NCBI GenBank assembly: GCA_017539165.1
Contig: JAFYHN010000064.1
Coordinates: 1-51,938 of the forward strand
DNA length: 51,938 bases
Direction: 5' to 3'
Source of the DNA: Eubacterium sp.
GTDB taxonomy: Bacteria; Bacillota; Clostridia; Lachnospirales; Lachnospiraceae
The position numbers and the translations under genes are program-made. Shown piece after piece: positions 17,969-26,488 of the stretch. The notes beneath the pieces were generated by a model. The model did no database searches. It worked only from the letters and a program-made list of their open reading frames with translations, and was not told the DNA's origin. The stretch's first letter is position 1; the number at the start of each line of letters is the position of its first letter.

Positions 17969-19102
17969 ATGACTAAGAAAAACTCTGAAAATGTAACTGT
18001 TAATTCTGAAAAGAAAGCTAAGAAGTTTCGCTGGTGGAAGCTTCCGCTTGGAATAATAGTTCTCCTTATCCTTGTAGTAGGAGGATACTTTGCATATGTT
18101 TTCCTTACATATTCGAGATTAGAAGATAACCTTAATCTTGAAGTTAAGGGAAGTGCAGATGCTATTCCGGAACCAAATACTGAATATACAGTTGTTTCTT
18201 ACAATATCGGTTTCGGAGCTTATACAGCTGATTACACATTCTTCATGGATGAAGGAAAAGAGAGCAGAGCTAGATCAAAAGAAAGTGTTATTGAATGTAT
18301 AAATGGTACATCAGATAAGGCACTTGAATACAACCCTGACTTCGTTCTGTTCCAGGAAGTTGATACTGATTCGACAAGAAGCCTTCATGTTGATCAGGAA
18401 AAGATTATAACAGATAAGTTTAATTCACTTGGCCAGTATGACAGCGTATTTGCTCAGAATTATGATTCGGCTTATCTTATGTATCCGTTGAATGAACCTA
18501 TAGGAGCTTCTAAGTCTGGTATCCTTACTGAAAGTAAGTTCAATATCGCATCGTCACTTAGAAGAAGTCTTCCTATCTCAACAGGATTTAATAAGCTTCT
18601 GGATCTTGACCGTTGTTATGACATTTCCAGGATTCCTGTTTCTAACGGTAAAGAATTGATTCTTGTGAATCTTCATCTGTCTGCATACGGAACTGATGCT
18701 GCACAGGGAAATGCACAGCTCGAGATGCTTTTTGAAGATCTGAAGAAAGAATATGAAATGGGTAACTACGTCGTTTGCGGTGGTGACTTCAATCATGACT
18801 TCACTACTGATTCCAAGGAATACTTTAATCCTGGAACTGATAAGAGTTATAGCTGGTGTAACCCATTTCCGGATAGCATAATCCCTGCTGGATTTAAGAA
18901 ATGTACGGATTACTCGGAAAGCAAGGTTTCAACTACCAGATATACAAATATTCCGTATTCGCCTGATGAAAGCTTCACGGTTATCCTTGATGGATTCATC
19001 GTATCGGATAATGTAAAGTGTAACTATGTTCAGAATATCGATACAGGATATAAGTATACAGATCATAATCCTGTTGTTATGAAGTTCGAACTGTTTCAGT
19101 AA
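17969..19102 (+). CDS. membrane-anchored endonuclease/exonuclease/phosphatase (EEP) protein
   Basis: The 377-aa product has one N-terminal transmembrane helix (LPLGIIVLLILVVGGYFAYVF, residues ~26-46) and an external EEP domain. The metal-dependent phosphodiesterase motifs are in order: SYNIGFG (Asn), LFQEVD (Glu), LVNLHLSA (His), CGGDFNHD (Asp/Asn) and TDHNPV (Asp-His). Substrates in this superfamily range from nucleic acids to phospholipids and sugar phosphates; none can be chosen here. A CAGGAGG SD is clear. The 109-nt gap after htpG has an 8-bp hairpin without a T-run, so read-through from htpG is possible. Confidence 0.85.
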   Translation: MTKKNSENVTVNSEKKAKKFRWWKLPLGIIVLLILVVGGYFAYVFLTYSRLEDNLNLEVKGSADAIPEPNTEYTVVSYNIGFGAYTADYTFFMDEGKESRARSKESVIECINGTSDKALEYNPDFVLFQEVDTDSTRSLHVDQEKIITDKFNSLGQYDSVFAQNYDSAYLMYPLNEPIGASKSGILTESKFNIASSLRRSLPISTGFNKLLDLDRCYDISRIPVSNGKELILVNLHLSAYGTDAAQGNAQLEMLFEDLKKEYEMGNYVVCGGDFNHDFTTDSKEYFNPGTDKSYSWCNPFPDSIIPAGFKKCTDYSESKVSTTRYTNIPYSPDESFTVILDGFIVSDNVKCNYVQNIDTGYKYTDHNPVVMKFELFQ

Positions 19103-19172
19103 TTAATTAGTTGTTTTGTATTATATAAAGTAGTGTTAAATAAGGTAGTGTTATATAAAGGAGGACCTCGCA

Positions 19173-19514
19173 ATGCCATTTATCGATTCAAAAATATCAA
19201 TCAAAGTAAGTGATGAGAAGAAAGAGATCATCAAGACTAAACTTGGAGAGGCTGCATCTATCATAGGTAAGCCTGAAAGATTTGTGATGATCGGATTTGA
19301 TGACGATTACACACTCTACTTTGGTGGCAAGAAGATGGAAAAAGCTGTATATGTTGCAGTTGATGTGTATGGATCTGACAACTCGCCTGCTGCAAATGAG
19401 ATGACAGCAAAGATATGTGAGATATATGGTGAAGAGCTGGGTATCCCTGCTGATAACATATATGTAGAATATAGAGCCACAAGAGATTGGGGTTGGAACG
19501 GGGGAAACTTCTAG
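19173..19514 (+). CDS. MIF-like tautomerase family protein
   Basis: The 113-aa length matches the phenylpyruvate tautomerase/MIF family. Removal of Met exposes Pro2 (MPFIDSKI), the catalytic base. GKPERFVMIGF and the C-terminal IYVEYRATRDWGWNGGNF align by eye with MIF (its NVGWNNSTF end). The physiological substrate is unknown; members trimerise. AAAGGAGG lies before the start. Its stop is one base before the NhaC start, so the two are almost certainly co-translated. Confidence 0.85.
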   Translation: MPFIDSKISIKVSDEKKEIIKTKLGEAASIIGKPERFVMIGFDDDYTLYFGGKKMEKAVYVAVDVYGSDNSPAANEMTAKICEIYGEELGIPADNIYVEYRATRDWGWNGGNF

Positions 19515-19515
19515 T

Positions 19516-21177
19516 ATGAAGAAGAAAGGGATAGCTTTCTTATTTGGAGCTGTTATCATATTTGCTGTACTGCTGGCATTTTCACTCAACAGTCCTGGAA
19601 CGGTTGATCCGGAAATATATAAACCGTCAGTTTATTCGAGTATATTTTCACTCCTTCCGCCAGTTATTGCCATACTCTTGGCGCTTATAACCAAGGAGGT
19701 TTATTCCTCGCTTTTTGTCGGAATAGTTTCAGGTGCGCTGCTATATGCGAATGGAAATATGGAGCTCATGCTGAATACTATGATGTTCAATGAAGAGGGC
19801 GGTATGGTATATAAGCTTGCCGACAGTTGGAATGTTGGTATTCTGATATTTCTTGTAGTTCTAGGAATCATGGTTGCTCTTATGAATAAAGTGGGCGGAT
19901 CTGCTGCGTTTGGTATATGGGCTTCAGAACATATTAAATCAAGAGTTGGTACTCAGATAGCGACAGTGCTTCTGGGTGTTATGATATTTGTTGATGACTA
20001 CTTCAACTGCCTTACAGTTGGTTCGGTCATGCGTCCGGTAACTGACAGACAGAAGATATCCCGTGCAAAGCTTGCGTACCTTATAGATGCAACTGCTGCG
20101 CCGGTTTGTATCATTGCGCCTGTATCCAGTTGGGCTGCAGCCGTTACTTCATCAGTTCCTGATGATTCTGGAATAAACGGATTTTCAATGTTCCTTAAGA
20201 CAATTCCGTATAACTTCTATGCACTTACTACACTTGTAATGATGCTTACCATGATCATTATGAAGTTTGAATACGGTCCTATGAAAGTTCATGAGAAGAA
20301 TGCGGTAGAGAAAAATGACCTCTTTACAACAGAAGCCAGACCATATGGAAATGCAGATCAGGAGATGAAGACACCTTTTGGAAAAGTCATCGATCTTGTA
20401 TTTCCTGTTATCGTTCTTATCGTATGCTGTATATTCGGAATGGTATATACAGGAGGCTTCTTCTCAGGAGAGAGCTTTATCAAGGCGTTTGCTGATGCTG
20501 ACGCATCAATAGGTCTTGTAATAGGAAGTTTTATAACTTTGATAATCACTTTCTGTTTCTATATGGTGAGAGGTGTTCTTACATTTAAAGAATTCACAGA
20601 ATGTATACCAGAAGGCTTTAAGGCTATGGTCGCACCTATCCTTATCCTTACAATGGCATGGACACTCTCCGGTATGACAGGACTTCTTGGAGCTAAGTTC
20701 TATGTGCATGATATAGTAGCGGCATCTGCTGGAGGAATCCAGATGTTCCTTCCAGCTATCATATTCCTTGTAGCGGTGTTCCTTGCTTTTTCAACGGGAA
20801 CAAGTTGGGGTACATTTGCAATACTTATTCCAATAGTTTGTAATGTTTTCTCTGACAAAGGATCATATGAGATGCTTGTTATATCGATATCAGCTTGTCT
20901 CGCCGGGGCAGTATGCGGTGATCATTGCTCGCCGATATCGGATACTACGATCATGGCATCTGCTGGCGCGCACTCGGATCATGTGAATCATGTTTCGACC
21001 CAGCTTCCATATGCGCTTACAGCAGCAGGGGTTTCTGCGGTAGGATATCTGATAGCTGGTATAGTCGGATATAGTACTGAAAGCTCTGCAGCGCTGATAT
21101 CGCTTCCGATAACACTGGTACTTCTTATAATAACGTTACTTGTTATAAAGAATCTATTTGTTAAAAACAGAGATTAG
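19516..21177 (+). CDS. NhaC-family Na+/H+ antiporter
   Basis: The 553-aa multi-pass membrane protein has about 12 hydrophobic segments. Typical NhaC stretches are FVDDYFNCLTVGSVMRPV, CIIAPVSSWAAAVTS, FSTGTSWGTFAILIPI and CGDHCSPISDTTIMASAGA. It probably exchanges external protons or another solute for Na+ at the plasma membrane; related members swap organic acids, so ion specificity is not certain. GGGGGAAA upstream inside the tautomerase end serves as SD. A terminator follows at 21208. Confidence 0.85.
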   Translation: MKKKGIAFLFGAVIIFAVLLAFSLNSPGTVDPEIYKPSVYSSIFSLLPPVIAILLALITKEVYSSLFVGIVSGALLYANGNMELMLNTMMFNEEGGMVYKLADSWNVGILIFLVVLGIMVALMNKVGGSAAFGIWASEHIKSRVGTQIATVLLGVMIFVDDYFNCLTVGSVMRPVTDRQKISRAKLAYLIDATAAPVCIIAPVSSWAAAVTSSVPDDSGINGFSMFLKTIPYNFYALTTLVMMLTMIIMKFEYGPMKVHEKNAVEKNDLFTTEARPYGNADQEMKTPFGKVIDLVFPVIVLIVCCIFGMVYTGGFFSGESFIKAFADADASIGLVIGSFITLIITFCFYMVRGVLTFKEFTECIPEGFKAMVAPILILTMAWTLSGMTGLLGAKFYVHDIVAASAGGIQMFLPAIIFLVAVFLAFSTGTSWGTFAILIPIVCNVFSDKGSYEMLVISISACLAGAVCGDHCSPISDTTIMASAGAHSDHVNHVSTQLPYALTAAGVSAVGYLIAGIVGYSTESSAALISLPITLVLLIITLLVIKNLFVKNRD

Positions 21178-21207
21178 TTTACAAGTTTCGATATATATGA
21201 TATCTTA

Positions 21208-21250
21208 TAGGTTGGCGTTTCATAGACAAATGCCAACCTAAACTTTTTTT
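21208..21250 (+). terminator. intrinsic terminator after the NhaC gene
   Basis: TAGGTTGGC (21208-21216) pairs with GCCAACCTA (21232-21240), extended inward by GTTT/AAAT, and is followed after AAC by a T7 tract. Confidence 0.9.
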
Positions 21251-21276
21251 AAAATAATCTTTTAAGAGGTTTTATG

Positions 21277-22713
21277 ATGAAAATATATAATACTTTAACA
21301 CGCAGAAAAGAAGACTTTGTTCCTATTCAGGAAGGTAAGGTTGGAATCTATGTGTGTGGTCCAACTGTATATGATTTTATTCATATCGGTAATGCTCGTC
21401 CGATGATCGTATTCGATACACTCAGAAGATATCTTGAGCATAAGGGCTACGAGGTAAACTTCGTTTCGAACTTTACTGACATAGATGACAAGATAATCAA
21501 TCGTTCAATTCAGGAAGGCATCCCGGCATGTGAAGTTTCTGAGAAGTATATCGCTGAATGTAAGAAGGATATGGAAGCTTTAAATGTACGTCCTGCTTCA
21601 ACACATCCTCAGGCAACTCAGGAAATACCTGAAATGATCGAGATGGTACAGACTCTTATAGATAAAGGACATGCATATGAGAAGAACGGAACCGTATACT
21701 TTAGAGTAAGAAGCTTTGATGGCTACGGAAAGCTTTCTCATAAGAATATAGATGATCTTGAATCCGGACATAGGGCTGATGCTCACGCACTTAAGGTTTC
21801 TGGCGAGGATGAAAAAGAAGACAGCCTTGATTTCGTACTCTGGAAACCTAAAAAGGAAGGCGAGCCTTTCTGGGAATCACCATGGGGCGAAGGCCGTCCT
21901 GGATGGCATCTTGAATGCTCATGCATGTCTAAAAAGTATGTTGGTGATACTCTGGATATCCATGCGGGTGGAGAAGACCTTATATTCCCTCACCATGAGA
22001 ATGAGATTGCTCAGAGTGAAGCCACAAATGATAAACCATTTGCGAATTACTGGATGCATAATGGTTTCCTCAAGATAAATGGAGATAAGATGTCAAAATC
22101 ACTTGGCAATTTCTTCACTGTCAGGGATATCTGTGCACAGTACGATCCACAGGTTCTGAGATTCTTTATGCTTTCTGCTCAGTACAGAACTCCGCTGAAC
22201 TTCTCGAGAGAGCTGATAGAAGATAGTGCTAAGGGACTCGAGCGTATTCTTAACGGAGCTGAAAAGCTCAGTGGCATTATCGAAAAGGATAATAAGAAAC
22301 CTGTATCTGATGAAGAGAAGAAGATTCTTGAAGAAGAGCTTCCTAAGTTCGTACAGAAGTTTGATGAAGCGATGGATGATGACCTGAATACGGCAGATGC
22401 TGTATCAGCCATATTCGAACTTATCAGATTCACAAATGCAAGCACAGACACAGAGTCTTCATCTGCATTTGCTCAGGCACTTTACGATACCTTATCAGAG
22501 CTTTCAGAAAAAGTTCTTGGAATAAAGCTTACTAGAGCTGAAGAAGCAATGGATGATGCATTTGTTGCAAAGATTGAAGAGCTTATAGCTGAAAGAACTG
22601 CTGCAAAGAAGGAGAAGAACTTCGCCAGAGCAGATGAGATAAGAGCTGAGCTTCTTGGTATGGGAATTGTGATCGAAGATACCAGAGAAGGCGTTAAATG
22701 GAAGAAAGCCTGA
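21277..22713 (+). CDS. cysS: cysteinyl-tRNA synthetase CysS
   Basis: The 478-aa class I synthetase charges tRNA-Cys. CGPTVYDFIHIGNARP carries the HIGH motif and the first zinc-binding Cys; the other zinc ligands are in WHLECSCMS and PHHENEIAQSEA, and KMSKSLGNFF is the KMSKS loop. ATG 21274 is also possible, but the SD AAGAGG is only 4 nt from it and 7 nt from ATG 21277. Its 3' end overlaps mrnC by 16 nt. The cysS-mrnC-rlmB-sigH order matches the Firmicutes arrangement, without yacP. Confidence 0.96.
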   Translation: MKIYNTLTRRKEDFVPIQEGKVGIYVCGPTVYDFIHIGNARPMIVFDTLRRYLEHKGYEVNFVSNFTDIDDKIINRSIQEGIPACEVSEKYIAECKKDMEALNVRPASTHPQATQEIPEMIEMVQTLIDKGHAYEKNGTVYFRVRSFDGYGKLSHKNIDDLESGHRADAHALKVSGEDEKEDSLDFVLWKPKKEGEPFWESPWGEGRPGWHLECSCMSKKYVGDTLDIHAGGEDLIFPHHENEIAQSEATNDKPFANYWMHNGFLKINGDKMSKSLGNFFTVRDICAQYDPQVLRFFMLSAQYRTPLNFSRELIEDSAKGLERILNGAEKLSGIIEKDNKKPVSDEEKKILEEELPKFVQKFDEAMDDDLNTADAVSAIFELIRFTNASTDTESSSAFAQALYDTLSELSEKVLGIKLTRAEEAMDDAFVAKIEELIAERTAAKKEKNFARADEIRAELLGMGIVIEDTREGVKWKKA

Positions 22714-23159
22714 AATATATGAGTAATATAGATTACAATATAACATTAAACAGAGAATCTGTGTTTTCGCCTCATGAGGTGTCGTCAAAGTATTCTCCTT
22801 TGGCGCTTGCTTATATAGGTGACAGCATATTTGATCTATATATAAAAACATTTTTTGTACTTGACTCTAATATGCAGCCAGAAAAGTATCATAAGAAGGT
22901 TTCTTCGATAGTTTCTGCTAATTCTCAGTCAGCTTTTGTAGATTTTTATTATGAAAACATGAATGAAGAAGAACAGGCTGTGTATAGAAGAGCGCGCAAT
23001 TCATCACCTCATACAAAGGCGAAGAATGCTACTCTTGAGAATTATCTGAAAGCTACAGGCTTCGAGGCTGTACTCGGATATCTGTATCTTTCGGGACAAG
23101 ATGAAAGACTTAAATGTTATATATCAGCAGTATTTGATTTTTATAGTAGTAATAAGTAA
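22698..23159 (+). CDS. mrnC: Mini-ribonuclease III (MrnC)
   Basis: The 153-aa protein is a single RNase III catalytic domain without a dsRNA-binding domain, as in MrnC, which trims 23S rRNA precursor ends. The motif LAYIGDSIFDLYI carries the catalytic Asp and GFEAVLGYLYL the conserved Glu/Gly block. It starts inside the cysS end with AAGG 6 nt upstream; an in-frame ATG at 22719 lacks a clear SD. Coupling with rlmB, another 23S factor, fits its role. Confidence 0.92.
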   Translation: MEESLKYMSNIDYNITLNRESVFSPHEVSSKYSPLALAYIGDSIFDLYIKTFFVLDSNMQPEKYHKKVSSIVSANSQSAFVDFYYENMNEEEQAVYRRARNSSPHTKAKNATLENYLKATGFEAVLGYLYLSGQDERLKCYISAVFDFYSSNK

Positions 23160-23191
23160 CTGTTCGTATCAGTTACCATAAGGAAGTAGAA

Positions 23192-24013
23192 ATGGCATAC
23201 GAAATATTCGGAAAAGATATGACAGAGCTTTATTCAGAACCGGCAGGTGAAAGCTCAGAGATTAAAACTGAAGAAAAAATAATCAATGACAGACTTGAGG
23301 GGCGGAACAGCATACTCGAAGCTATCAAAGCTGGAAGAACCATTGACAAGTTATATATCCAGGATGGTTTAAGGGATGCTTCTATCCAGAAGATTCTGAA
23401 TAAGGTCAAGGGTACTGGAACAGCCGTTAGTTTTGTCAAGAAACAGAGGCTTGATTCAATGTCTGAGACAGGACATCATCAGGGTGTTATCGCACAGACT
23501 ACATCATATGAGTATGCAGAGCTCGAAGACATTTTCGAACTTGCAGCAAAGAGAAAAGAGCCTCCATTCATCATTCTTCTTGATGAGATAGAGGATCCTC
23601 ATAATCTTGGAGCTATCATAAGAACGGCAAATATATGTGGTGCTCACGGTGTTATCATACCGAAACACAGAGCCTCCGGTCTTACAGCTACGGTTGTCAG
23701 ATCATCAGCCGGTGCTATCAACTTTACTCCTGTAGTAAAGGTTACCAATATTTCCAAGACTATCGATGAGCTTAAGGCACGTGGACTATGGTTTGCCTGT
23801 GCTGATATGGACGGAGAGGTTATGTATAAATGTAACCTTACCGGTTCTATCGGGCTTGTTATCGGCAACGAGGGTTCAGGTGTTTCAAGACTTGTTAAGG
23901 AAAAATGTGATTATATCGTGTCTATCCCTATGCATGGTGATATAGACTCTCTCAATGCTTCTGTTGCAACAGGTATTCTTGCATATGAGATAGTCAGACA
24001 GAGATATTCATAA
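23192..24013 (+). CDS. rlmB: 23S rRNA 2'-O-methyltransferase RlmB (SpoU/TrmH family)
   Basis: The 273-aa product has a substrate-binding N-terminal domain (GRNSILEAIKAGR, ~residues 33-45) and a SPOUT trefoil-knot methyltransferase domain. The family motifs are DEIEDPHNLGAIIRTA (motif 1), VIGNEGSGVSRLV (motif 2) and IPMHGDIDSLNASVATGILAYE (motif 3). It methylates a guanosine ribose of 23S rRNA using SAM; the exact position is inferred from the family. It lies 32 nt after mrnC in the same operon. Confidence 0.92.
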   Translation: MAYEIFGKDMTELYSEPAGESSEIKTEEKIINDRLEGRNSILEAIKAGRTIDKLYIQDGLRDASIQKILNKVKGTGTAVSFVKKQRLDSMSETGHHQGVIAQTTSYEYAELEDIFELAAKRKEPPFIILLDEIEDPHNLGAIIRTANICGAHGVIIPKHRASGLTATVVRSSAGAINFTPVVKVTNISKTIDELKARGLWFACADMDGEVMYKCNLTGSIGLVIGNEGSGVSRLVKEKCDYIVSIPMHGDIDSLNASVATGILAYEIVRQRYS

Positions 24014-24037
24014 AAATAGATGTAAAGAGAAAAAACT

Positions 24038-24640
24038 ATGACAAAATATGAAAAACTTCCGGATAACTTAATCCTGGAATTGATCAATGGTGGTGATAAG
24101 GAAGCAGAAGAGTATATGCTTCTTAAATATATGCCACTTGTAAAAAGTGAGACTAGATTCCTTTATCTTGCAGGTGCTGAAACTGAGGATCTGGCACAGG
24201 AAGGAATGATTGGTCTTTTTACTGCCATAAGAGATTATGACAGTAGTCAGGGTACGTCATTTATTACATTTGCTACTATATGTGTAAGAAATAGAATTCA
24301 TACAGCACTTACTTCGGCTAATCGTCAGAAACATGCTCCGCTTAACAGCTATATATCTCTTTTTTACGATGATAAAGAAGATGGTGGACATAATGAGATC
24401 GATGAGCTTGCAAGTGATGAGGGATATACTAATCCTGAATATATAGTTTTAAGACAGGAACAGATTGAACAGATGTACGAAGAACTGGACATGAAGCTTA
24501 GTCCTGTTGAAAGAAGCGTTGCTAAACTGTATATCAAGGGATTGTCACGTAGAGAAATTGCGGAAGAACTTGGTAAGACTGAAAAATCGGTAGATAATGC
24601 TCTTACAAGAATTCATGAAAAATTAAAAAAGAGCTGCTAA
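24038..24640 (+). CDS. sigH: sigma-H-like RNA polymerase sigma factor
   Basis: The 200-aa sigma-70 family protein has region 2 (EDLAQEGMIGLFTAIRDYD and SFITFATICVRNRIHTAL) followed by the SigH-like NRQKHAPLNSYISL, and region 4 with HTH (GLSRREIAEELGKTEKSVDNALTRI). Gene order after rlmB supports SigH, which in Bacillus controls post-exponential and early sporulation genes; whether this host sporulates is not shown here. The last codons, encoding KKSC and stop, overlap the 3' end of tRNA-Thr on the other strand by 9 nt. Confidence 0.88.
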   Translation: MTKYEKLPDNLILELINGGDKEAEEYMLLKYMPLVKSETRFLYLAGAETEDLAQEGMIGLFTAIRDYDSSQGTSFITFATICVRNRIHTALTSANRQKHAPLNSYISLFYDDKEDGGHNEIDELASDEGYTNPEYIVLRQEQIEQMYEELDMKLSPVERSVAKLYIKGLSRREIAEELGKTEKSVDNALTRIHEKLKKSC

Positions 24641-24704
24641 CGGGAATCGAACCCGTGACCTCAACATTACCGATGTTGCGCTCTACCTACTGAGCTATAA
24701 CAGC
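24632..24704 (-). tRNA. tRNA-Thr (anticodon GGT)
   Basis: On the minus strand a full cloverleaf is seen: acceptor GCTGTTA/TAGCAGC, D-arm GCTC..GAGC, anticodon stem CAACA/TGTTG with loop TCGGTAA (anticodon GGT), T-arm ACGGG-TTCGATT-CCCGT, discriminator U. CCA is not encoded. The loop has C instead of the near-universal U at position 33. A T6 run right after the gene can end transcription. Confidence 0.95.
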
Positions 24705-24736
24705 AAAAAATCTATTGATTTGTCACACAGTTAGAT

Positions 24737-24765
24737 ATCTTACTTTATTGAATTCAATAAGTCAA
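24737..24765 (-). promoter_or_regulatory. promoter of tRNA-Thr
   Basis: On the minus strand TTGACT (24765-24760) and TAAGAT (24742-24737) are 17 nt apart. Its -35 is the same TTGACT used by tRNA-Gly. Confidence 0.8.
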
Positions 24766-24791
24766 GGTTTTTTGACATCAGGAGTACTAAA

Positions 24792-26471
24792 ATGCAAAAT
24801 AAACAAAGAATACTGACGTATGGGTTTTTATCTGTATTTATATTTATCGTATTTACGCTATTTTTTGGCTTTGAAGTACATGCTGAAGATGTAAATGTTA
24901 CGATAGCTCTTTCTCCTACAGAAGCAAATGTTGGAGATACTGTAACGGCAACAGTAAACATTAATGGTGAAAGTCTCGCGAATTACTCAATCAATATATC
25001 GTATACGACAGGACTTTTTACTTGTAGTACTGATGAGGATGGTTCCGGAACGATTACCATATATGGTGAAGGACCGTCGTCCACGACTTTATATCTTGTC
25101 GCTCAGTCAGAGGGACGAGGTTCAATATCTACAAACGGATATGCTTTTTATGATGTAAATGGTGCTCAGCTTTCCGTAGCTCATGCCGGTGCTGCTGTTA
25201 ATATAGGCCTTGTTGAGAGCAGTGAGAATGCCATTAAGATCAGTGGCGATCTATATACTCTCGTGGATGAGAATCATATGCCTGCACCACCTGAGAATTT
25301 TGAACTCGATTATATAACCTATAATGACGAGCATCTATATGCTTATAAGTCTACCAGGCAAAAACTTAAGATTGTATCACTTCAGAATGCAGATGGTGAA
25401 CAGAAGTGGTTTGTCTTTGATGAGAAAAAACAGGAGTTTACTCCTTATATTGAATACGATATGGATGGCATTACATATATTGTCATGAACAAACCTGATG
25501 ATGTTAATGTTCCTGAAGGCTATTCGGAGACTTCACTTACGTTGGACGGATATCAGGTTACTGCGTATTCCTGTGATAGTAACGAGTCAATCTATCTTGT
25601 ATATGGTCTTAACCCTTCGGGGAATCCAGGCTTGTACTTGTATGATATACGTGAAAAGGGCTTGACCAGATACGATACAGTTAAGTCTCTTATCGATGCA
25701 GCGACAGAACTCAATGCTAAGAAACAGGAGACTACAATAGTTGTCAATGAGCCAACAACAGAGAAACATACACCTGAACCTATTATAAAGAAAGAAGTAC
25801 ATAAAGAAGATGAGGAAAAGATTCTGAATGAAAAAAATCTCAAGATGTTCCTCTATCTTGTGTCGGTTCTCTTCATAGTAATGTGTGTTGTTGTGATCAT
25901 TCTTGTGATCAAGATTGGTCTTCTTCAGAGCGAGATCGATGGTCCTGAAGAGGATGAAGATGAAGACGATTCTTCGAATATATTGATACGAGCAAAGAAT
26001 GATGCGGATGAAAAGGTGCAAGAAGAGCCTCAGAAGGTCATCAGTCGAAATAAAGGTTATGCCATAAATGAGGATACAGGAGAGATTCTCGTTGAAGAGG
26101 CTGAAGACAATAATTCCGGAGTAAAGGTTCCTCCTGCGGTCGATAAACCTGATTCAAAGATTGAAAACGCAATGAAGGAGAGACCATTCGGAATAGATTC
26201 TGCATTTAATGTTGTTTCTTCGGAAGATGCTCCAGAAGGTGAGAATGTATCTCGTGAGCCTGAACCCGAAGAACCTATAAAAATAGATGAAGAAAAACTT
26301 CGTGAGCTTCGCTCTGAAGAACTAAAGCGTCGTCTTGCTGAAGAGGCGTCTGATTCTAAAGAAGAGAATTCTAAAGAAGAAGCTAAAGAAGAAGTTATAT
26401 CCGAGCCTGTACCCGAGAAGGAACCTGAGAAGGTTGTTCTTCCCGGTTCTATAAATGATGATGAAGAATAA
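24792..26471 (+). CDS. exported, membrane-anchored cohesin-like surface protein with acidic tail
   Basis: 559 aa. A signal peptide (residues ~1-33, ending VHAED) is followed by a ~120-residue beta-rich domain with the pattern of cohesin/Ig-like modules (VNVTIALSPTEANVGDTVTATVNI, then short beta strands). A middle region of ~200 residues is not recognised. A Pro/Glu-rich stretch precedes a transmembrane helix (MFLYLVSVLFIVMCVVVIIL, ~residues 350-370). The remaining ~180 residues, probably cytoplasmic, are strongly acidic with Lys/Glu helices. This layout suggests a membrane sensor or scaffold. AGGAGT precedes ATG 24792. No dockerin partner is visible in the window. Confidence 0.65.
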   Translation: MQNKQRILTYGFLSVFIFIVFTLFFGFEVHAEDVNVTIALSPTEANVGDTVTATVNINGESLANYSINISYTTGLFTCSTDEDGSGTITIYGEGPSSTTLYLVAQSEGRGSISTNGYAFYDVNGAQLSVAHAGAAVNIGLVESSENAIKISGDLYTLVDENHMPAPPENFELDYITYNDEHLYAYKSTRQKLKIVSLQNADGEQKWFVFDEKKQEFTPYIEYDMDGITYIVMNKPDDVNVPEGYSETSLTLDGYQVTAYSCDSNESIYLVYGLNPSGNPGLYLYDIREKGLTRYDTVKSLIDAATELNAKKQETTIVVNEPTTEKHTPEPIIKKEVHKEDEEKILNEKNLKMFLYLVSVLFIVMCVVVIILVIKIGLLQSEIDGPEEDEDEDDSSNILIRAKNDADEKVQEEPQKVISRNKGYAINEDTGEILVEEAEDNNSGVKVPPAVDKPDSKIENAMKERPFGIDSAFNVVSSEDAPEGENVSREPEPEEPIKIDEEKLRELRSEELKRRLAEEASDSKEENSKEEAKEEVISEPVPEKEPEKVVLPGSINDDEE

Positions 26472-26488
26472 TAATGTGAGGAAAAATT

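Noticed and set aside
24632-24704. tRNA pseudogene because of C33
   Set aside because: All stems pair, the T-loop is intact, and a good promoter and T-run flank it.
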